DNA from: Sparassis latifolia
Taxonomy: Eukaryota; Basidiomycota; Agaricomycetes; Polyporales; Sparassidaceae
NCBI GenBank assembly: GCA_018466975.1
Contig: CM031556.1
Location: 2,170,001 to 2,234,000, forward strand
Direction of reading: 5' to 3'
Length of the DNA stretch: 64,000 bases
Shown here: piece after piece, positions 58,501 through 64,000 of the stretch
How the letters are laid out: the number at the start of each line of letters is the position of its first letter
Numbering within the stretch: position 1 is the first letter of the stretch
Position numbers and translations under genes: made by a program
The notes under the pieces: model-generated
Database searches by the model: none
Seen by the model: only the letters and a program-made list of their open reading frames with translations
What the model was told of the DNA's origin: nothing

Positions 58501-61500
58501 GTCGATCTTAACGTCGGCACGCATGAGATACAGCTCCGGGTGGTCACTTATTCCTTGAAGACGGAAATGGACAGTGCCTATATCTTCGATGTTTATTGGA
58601 GCGGACCTAGATGAGCAGGTGAGGATCAGAGGTAGCAAATTGGGAAGAAGAAAAAGTAAGAGACCATCGTGCGTTCAAACCAGGAAGTGCAAGAGTGAGG
58701 AGCTTTTCATCGCCTGCGCGAATGAAGTGCAAGGGGCAACGTTCGTCGGGATCAAGTGTTGAGCGGCCTCGCGGCGCAACACCATGTTCACGGAAAGAAA
58801 TAGCTTCCGAGAAGTTATTCTTGATGATGAATCTCGGGGTCAGAGTGATGACTTTCGTCAGCTTATATTTTCCTAGACCCTCGGTCCACGAAAGACCAAT
58901 GTGAATTTCTTCCAGTCTCTGCGTTCGAGACGAAATAACTAGTCTTGCATCGGCTGCAGGTGCTTCAAGGCTAACCACCTATGTCGTCTGTCAGCTCTAC
59001 GCATGAGTTTCCAGATGCGCGCTACAGTACCTGAGACCAGCTTGAGTCGCCGATCTTAAAACTGAACTCTTTGCCCTCGTCACTGTATCGTGACAACACT
59101 GAACACTCCGAGTGAGAAATTCACTGTAAGTGATGTTTTGCCAGCACTCACTGAAAGGGGTCGGGGTCGACAAGACATCTAAACACTTGTGAGAACACGC
59201 TACTTCGAGTGCAACGAATGCTGACTGCTAACCTAGTCTGGTTTCTCCTGCGACATCTTGCGACGAGCCCATTCGGTTTGAGCTGGAGGGTCTAACAGCA
59301 AAGGGCAGCCCGGTTTTGTTCACGATGAGGTAAGGGCAGTATATCTGCACCTTGAATGACCCTCCACCGTCGGAATGACGCCTATGGAAGTTCAGTTCAC
59401 GAACAGTGAGGTATTCGTCATGTACATACACGTAGTTCAATCTCAGGTCCAGTTTGCGATCAAAGGAGTCTCTCAGAGTCAGTCGGCTTTCGATGTCGAA
59501 ATCAGAATTGCCATCGGTGTTGATTATAGCAAATTCGCTCGGTTTGAATGCTGTTACTATCAATCGTAAAAATCGGCACAGTATGATGAGCCACATACAT
59601 ACCAGTGTCTTGAACATGAACATTGAGTAAAATGAGGTGCCCTAGCTCAACCGAGTGAACAGGCATGATTCCCCCTTTGCGGAGATAGCTCCGCCAATTC
59701 TGGTCAGTGTCCTTGTCATAGATGCGATATTCCAAGTTGTAAGGAAGTAAATTCTCTAATTCGATGGGCGCCCGCAGCTTCAAAGTCATCTTTGGGATCT
59801 TCCTGAGATGCATAGTGAGACATGTGGGACCACACATCAGAAAATTCCTACCGAGCATGAACATCACCGACATCGGTTTCAACCCATGCTTGGAAGCGAA
59901 ATGCAGCCTCAGTCGGGTCGGCATGCGGACATCTGATAGTGAACCTGCGCCTCGCGAGAAGATCTTCCCACCGGATTGCGGGTGACCACTTATAACCGAA
60001 ACCCTCTGGAGAACCTATTATTGTGGCATTACTGACTAGCTGATTGACTGTAACGTACGATCTGGTTGCAACCTGACTCGGTACTGGCTTACTGCTTCAA
60101 TAGGGAGAGCGTAATCTTGGCCTGGTGCTGTTCACATCCTGACATGAGTGACATGCCTGCACGAACGGTAAATCTCGTACCAATCTTTTCTACTGAATAA
60201 ACTGGTTGTCCAGCATCGTCTACCAGTGTCAACTCGAGCGGGTACAACGTCTCATTTTCAACTTTGTACGTTGAACGAAAAGTCACTAGCTTGACGTTGT
60301 CTTGCACCTTTACTTCGCATAGTAGGCGATGGTTATACTTCTCTATTCGAGGTCTTAAAGAGAAGGTGTATTCTCCTTCGCGATCGACTGGGATGCTGCG
60401 CAATTGTTCCCAGGACTTGCCAACGATCTGGACTCCTAAGCTATTGTGTCCGCTCGACGAAACGTGCTACATGCAGTTAATCGAGAGTGATACTCTGAAA
60501 GCGAGTCCATGACTCACCTCTCGGATCGTCTTCCAATCTTCAAATCTCCAATCCACAATGTGACCGTTAGGGATCTGCTTGGATACACTGTCTTTTGCGT
60601 TGCTACTAGTATCGACATCAGACCATATGTAAATCGCAGATCCTGTGCGATTCCGGATACGATACGGCGCGTAGCTTCCCCGAGCACTTCGGAGTACCTT
60701 TTCGCCCTCCTGTGCCATCATTTTCGCTGTGGAAAGGACCAGTTCAACAAATGTGGTAGTGACATTGATATCCAATCGCTCCCGCGCCGACAGGGTCATC
60801 TTCATTCCACCAGTCGAGGCGTCCCTTGCAATCTATGGTAATAACTCAGTATAAAGCAAGTCAATTTCACAGCTGAGCCTTACCGTTGTGGTGAACGTCC
60901 AGGGATCGATCACTGAACAAACAATATCAGTAACGTGCACGGGGAGACGGAGGAAGACTGACAAGGTTCCCAGTGTGAAGTAGCTAGGTTCCAATAACTG
61001 GTATGAACAGCCAGCGTCGACGTAGCTTGCATCTATTCTTGCTCAGGGGGTGATGTAACGACAGTGAGTTGAATGTCCTTACCTCGCCAGACCAGTCTTT
61101 CGCACCAAGAATGAATGGTTTAACCCTAACATGAAGCATTGGTTGCTCATGCAAATCACCAATTACCACTAGACGTAGTCCGTCAAAAGATCCTTTGAAC
61201 TTGGTACAAAGCCATCACTACACAAGTTGGAGGTGATAATTCAACCAGCTCACTTGTTCCTTCGAGATCAGTACGCGAGCTCGGCCCACGGGCCGAACCT
61301 GAGAGCTTGCTAATCTGGACGATTTCCTAATTTTCAACTCCGGCCGTCTTGAATTGTTACCAATCGGCTGTTCAATGGTATCGGTGTTGTCGGCGTCAGA
61401 AGACTGAATGGACTTGTTATATAGATCCACAGCTTTATTCGCGATAGAACTGATGAGCAGGATGTCGCGATAGGACGCGCGAAATACTATGGGTTTGACC

Positions 61501-64000
61501 GAGACTTCCAAGTTGGATGTACGCTGCGAAGCACTAGAACGACTGTCCAAAGTGAATGTAAGGTCCACGTCGTCCATGAAGCGAACGCTCTCCGAAAGTT
61601 TGCCCATGCGCATGAGAGACATGCCAAGATGATCGACGCTTAGCGCAAAGATGCCCTATCAAAGGCGAGCCAAATGGTCAATAAAGAAACATGATACTTA
61701 TCGCACGAAACAACTGACCTGTTGTGAGAGTAACACCTGCTTAACTGACAAGCGGATTGCCTGCGACTCTGCATCCGAATCATCTTCTAGCACACTGATA
61801 GAGGCATCGTGCAGATCAAGCCGGAAGTCAAAGGCCGGAGGTAAGGAATTTGTCTCAGCAATGTCGACTTCGACCGCGAGATCGTCTGCTGCTGGTGCGG
61901 GGGTTGGAGGGAAAGCACTGGTGAAAAATTGGAGAAGTGCGATAACTGGATCAACCGCGAAAATAATCTCAGGGCAGTCCACAGTGACAATGGCCAAGGC
62001 AGATCCATCTGCGCCGCCGGATCTCGTATACAGGATCATAACTTGATTGCGTTCATGACGAGCGGCGGGCATGATTTCTCGGAATTTGGAGTTTCCTGGG
62101 CGCGTATTACTCGTCGTCATCGACTTCAATACCAGCTGAGCTTCGACTGAGCCGTCGGAAAGCATCTTCGCCCGCAAAGTGTTGTCGCTGAGGGCAAACC
62201 TCGCGATTCCACGGGTTTTCATGTTGGTCTCAGTAGTCGCGTGGTCATCATACAGGTGCAGCTTCACAGAGTCCATTGAGACGACGAGATCTGCACTGGT
62301 CCAAGTGTGTGCACCATCAGGCGATGGTACAGGGCGCAATTCAGGCTGAAGATCCACTGGCGGGAAGGAATCGGGTACGTGGCTCTCCTGAGACCTCATT
62401 GATATGGAAGAATCGCTGGCCTGAGCAAAACCTTCGGGAGCACCTGCTAGCACCCTCGGAATCGACTGTGATAACGCAATGAGCGTTTGATACTGAACTT
62501 GAGTCAAATGTAACTTGATATCTGATATACGGATCACGATCTGTGTAGGCTATCAGCATAGCGAGATAATTCAAGCCAAAACAATTTTACCTGTGTGTCT
62601 GGGGTATTGACGTCCTTTGAACGATCGAGCTCGCTCTTGATAAGAATGTCCGCGTTCACGTCGATATCATCAATCATCTTGAGTACAGATGGTTGCTTGT
62701 CGTGGTAGAACTGCGAGGTAAATTGCATCCCACTGAGACTTGCAGTTATACGATTGGCCATATCTTCATAGATGTTGCGGGCGCTGAACTCCCCCAACCG
62801 CATTGTGAGCACATCAAGGGAAGTTAGAGGATCGGAAGGAAATACTACGATCGGTGTTTTGATCGATATGTCGAACTGCATCCGCTCGATCTCGGATGCC
62901 CTTTGAACAGCAGCCTCAGTTGCTGCGTCATATAAGCCCTTCATCTTCGCCAGTTTTGCAAGGAACAGATACACATCGTGCAGAGATTGCTCAATATAGA
63001 GAAGCTTAAGTGAACCGGTATTGAGATAAAAAGACGACCCGATGCCCGTATACGTGTCTTTGTCCTGGGGATCGAATGTTTGATACTGGAAATCTGCGAA
63101 GTTGTCGCCTTCTATGGAGAGAACCTGCTTGAAGGCTGGCGAAGTGACTGGGTCCTGAGAATCATCGAGAACATCCAAGCTACCTAGACGGCCGTTAATC
63201 CACATTGTGTTGGCACGCAAGAATATAGAAACAGCGGCCGTCGACAAGGACACGGTTGCAATCCTCACATCATTGTTGATGAGTATGACTGTGAAGAGCT
63301 CACGCTATCAACCGATCATGGCTAGAGATCACGAGAATATTACCTTGAATGCTGGCCAGTTTGAGCACAACTCTTGTCTTCTCAGATGTACTCCGGCTCG
63401 TACGCGCCTCCGTTTTGCCAATTTCATTGGGTATCTCCAGTCCATCTATCGGAGGTGGCGTGAGGACGACATCGGCCCTCTGAGGGACGAACGTCGTCAT
63501 GATGAATTCGTACAGAGATAACACTGGTTCCGGTGCAGCCCGGAAGACGAAGGTCGTGATCCTGATGTCAACGTTCTGGTCTATACCTTCATACAGTGAT
63601 AGGAACTCCGGAGAAATTTGCTGAACGCGGGTATACTTCACAATCAGTAAATCCCCTGCCTTTGGCTCCGCCGAAGATATGAATTGAATTGGTTCCCTGC
63701 CAGGCTGGACGACGTTCAACGACAAGGAACTGAGAAGGACATCAAAATACGTTGTCTCGATTTGACCATTGACATACCTGAGGTTGACGTCTACCGTCAT
63801 AACGAATTTCGCCATTTCAAAAGCAAGCGCGAATCGTTCAAATGTCACATCTCCCAGAGGTCGCTCACTCCCGTCACTGTTGGACTTGTATAGTGAAGCT
63901 CGCAAAGTATCCACGTGGAAGGTGAATTCAACTATGTGTTGATGTAGAGCTGAACTCTGTGATACATAGAAATGAGCGACAGGTGGGCAAGAGTAACCGC
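55538..64000 (-). CDS. VPS13: VPS13 lipid-transfer protein, C-terminal part (gene continues beyond the window)
   Basis: Bridge-like lipid transporter at organelle contact sites. Only the C-terminal two-thirds or so lies here; the N-terminal chorein domain is outside. Reading from the window end: beta-rich extended segments (GDVTFERFALAFEMAKFVMT; IKTPIVVFPSDPLTSLDVLT; MIRISDIKLHLTQVQYQTLI), the VAB/SHR-BD region (KITLSLLKQ to MPTRLRLHFASKHGL; YNLEYRIYDKDTDQNWRSYL; VQIYCPYLIVNKTGLPFAVR), and then the amphipathic C-terminal helices: ILGSADFIGNPVGLFTNVSS, GVADIFYEPFNGVVMHG, EGAKGFFKGVGKGLIG and SEGIRNTTTVFDN. The PH-like end is KAPHICIDLPGGDNVVLLTA ... KFVFIPDKTSQAWFFGQVAS, finishing FNARRRMDS (stop 55538-55540). 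Around two dozen introns of about 50-60 nt. No frameshift noticed. It is convergent with the DENN gene. Confidence 0.95.

Overview
The window is nuclear DNA from a filamentous basidiomycete, most probably an agaricomycete mushroom. The evidence is its many short introns (about 45-70 nt, GT-AG with CTNA-type branch sites), compact gene spacing, and several protein families I know mainly from Agaricomycetes: a WW-like/two-TM family, a TPR-MYND protein and a kleisin of the basidiomycete REC8 type. Most genes are conserved single-copy housekeeping genes. I found no rRNA, tRNA, CRISPR array, intact transposase or obvious secondary-metabolite cluster.

Layout, left to right. 0.2-1 kb: 40S ribosomal protein S11 (+). 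1.4-3.1 kb: PPZ-type Ser/Thr phosphatase (+). 3.7-5.1 kb: SLC35F/EamA transporter (-). 5.6-5.9 kb: mitochondrial ribosomal protein bL36m (+). 6.0-6.7 kb: dihydrofolate reductase (-), divergent from DNA ligase I (6.9-10.4 kb, +). 10.6-11.1 kb: mitochondrial pyruvate carrier MPC1 (-). 11.5-13.0 kb: conserved protein of unknown function (+). 13.0-17.8 kb: stretch with no gene I can support. 17.8-19.6 kb: WW-like/TM protein (+). 20.1-21.0 kb: isopentenyl-diphosphate isomerase (-). 21.3-24.4 kb: meiotic cohesin REC8 (-). 24.8-27.2 kb: GRAM-like membrane protein (-). 27.6-28.3 kb: TPR-MYND protein (-), followed by a decayed tandem copy (28.56-29.25 kb). 29.4-32.1 kb: decapping enzyme DCP2 (+). 32.9-34.2 kb: PRPP synthetase (+). 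35.4-38.8 kb: MAK/RCK (Ime2-like) kinase (+). 39.8-40.45 kb: complex I subunit NDUFS6 (-), divergent from HSP104 (40.8-43.9 kb, +). 44.1-45.5 kb: conserved unknown (-). 46.4-48.5 kb: NIPA-type magnesium transporter (+). 48.65-49.83 kb: a pair of 331-bp direct repeats. 50.8-55.3 kb: DENN-domain protein (+). 55.5-64.0 kb: C-terminal part of VPS13 (-), running off the window.

There is no operon-like pathway cluster. Neighbouring relationships that look meaningful are the short DHFR/LIG1 divergent promoter (both serve DNA replication) and the NDUFS6/HSP104 divergent promoter carrying a heat-shock element. REC8 and an Ime2/MAK-family kinase, both from meiosis-associated families, lie 11 kb apart.

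The most useful observations are gene-structure ones: a 6-nt microexon that completes the zinc site of NDUFS6; two apparent 1-nt excesses in C-runs of the same gene; a dual-start DNA ligase I with a mitochondrial leader upstream of the PIP box; a hidden last exon of the kinase; a GC-AG intron; a decaying gene duplicate; and a near-identical direct repeat pair. I did not find a convincing new multi-gene system. Exon boundaries were read by eye; coordinates given for genes are start codon to stop codon including introns.
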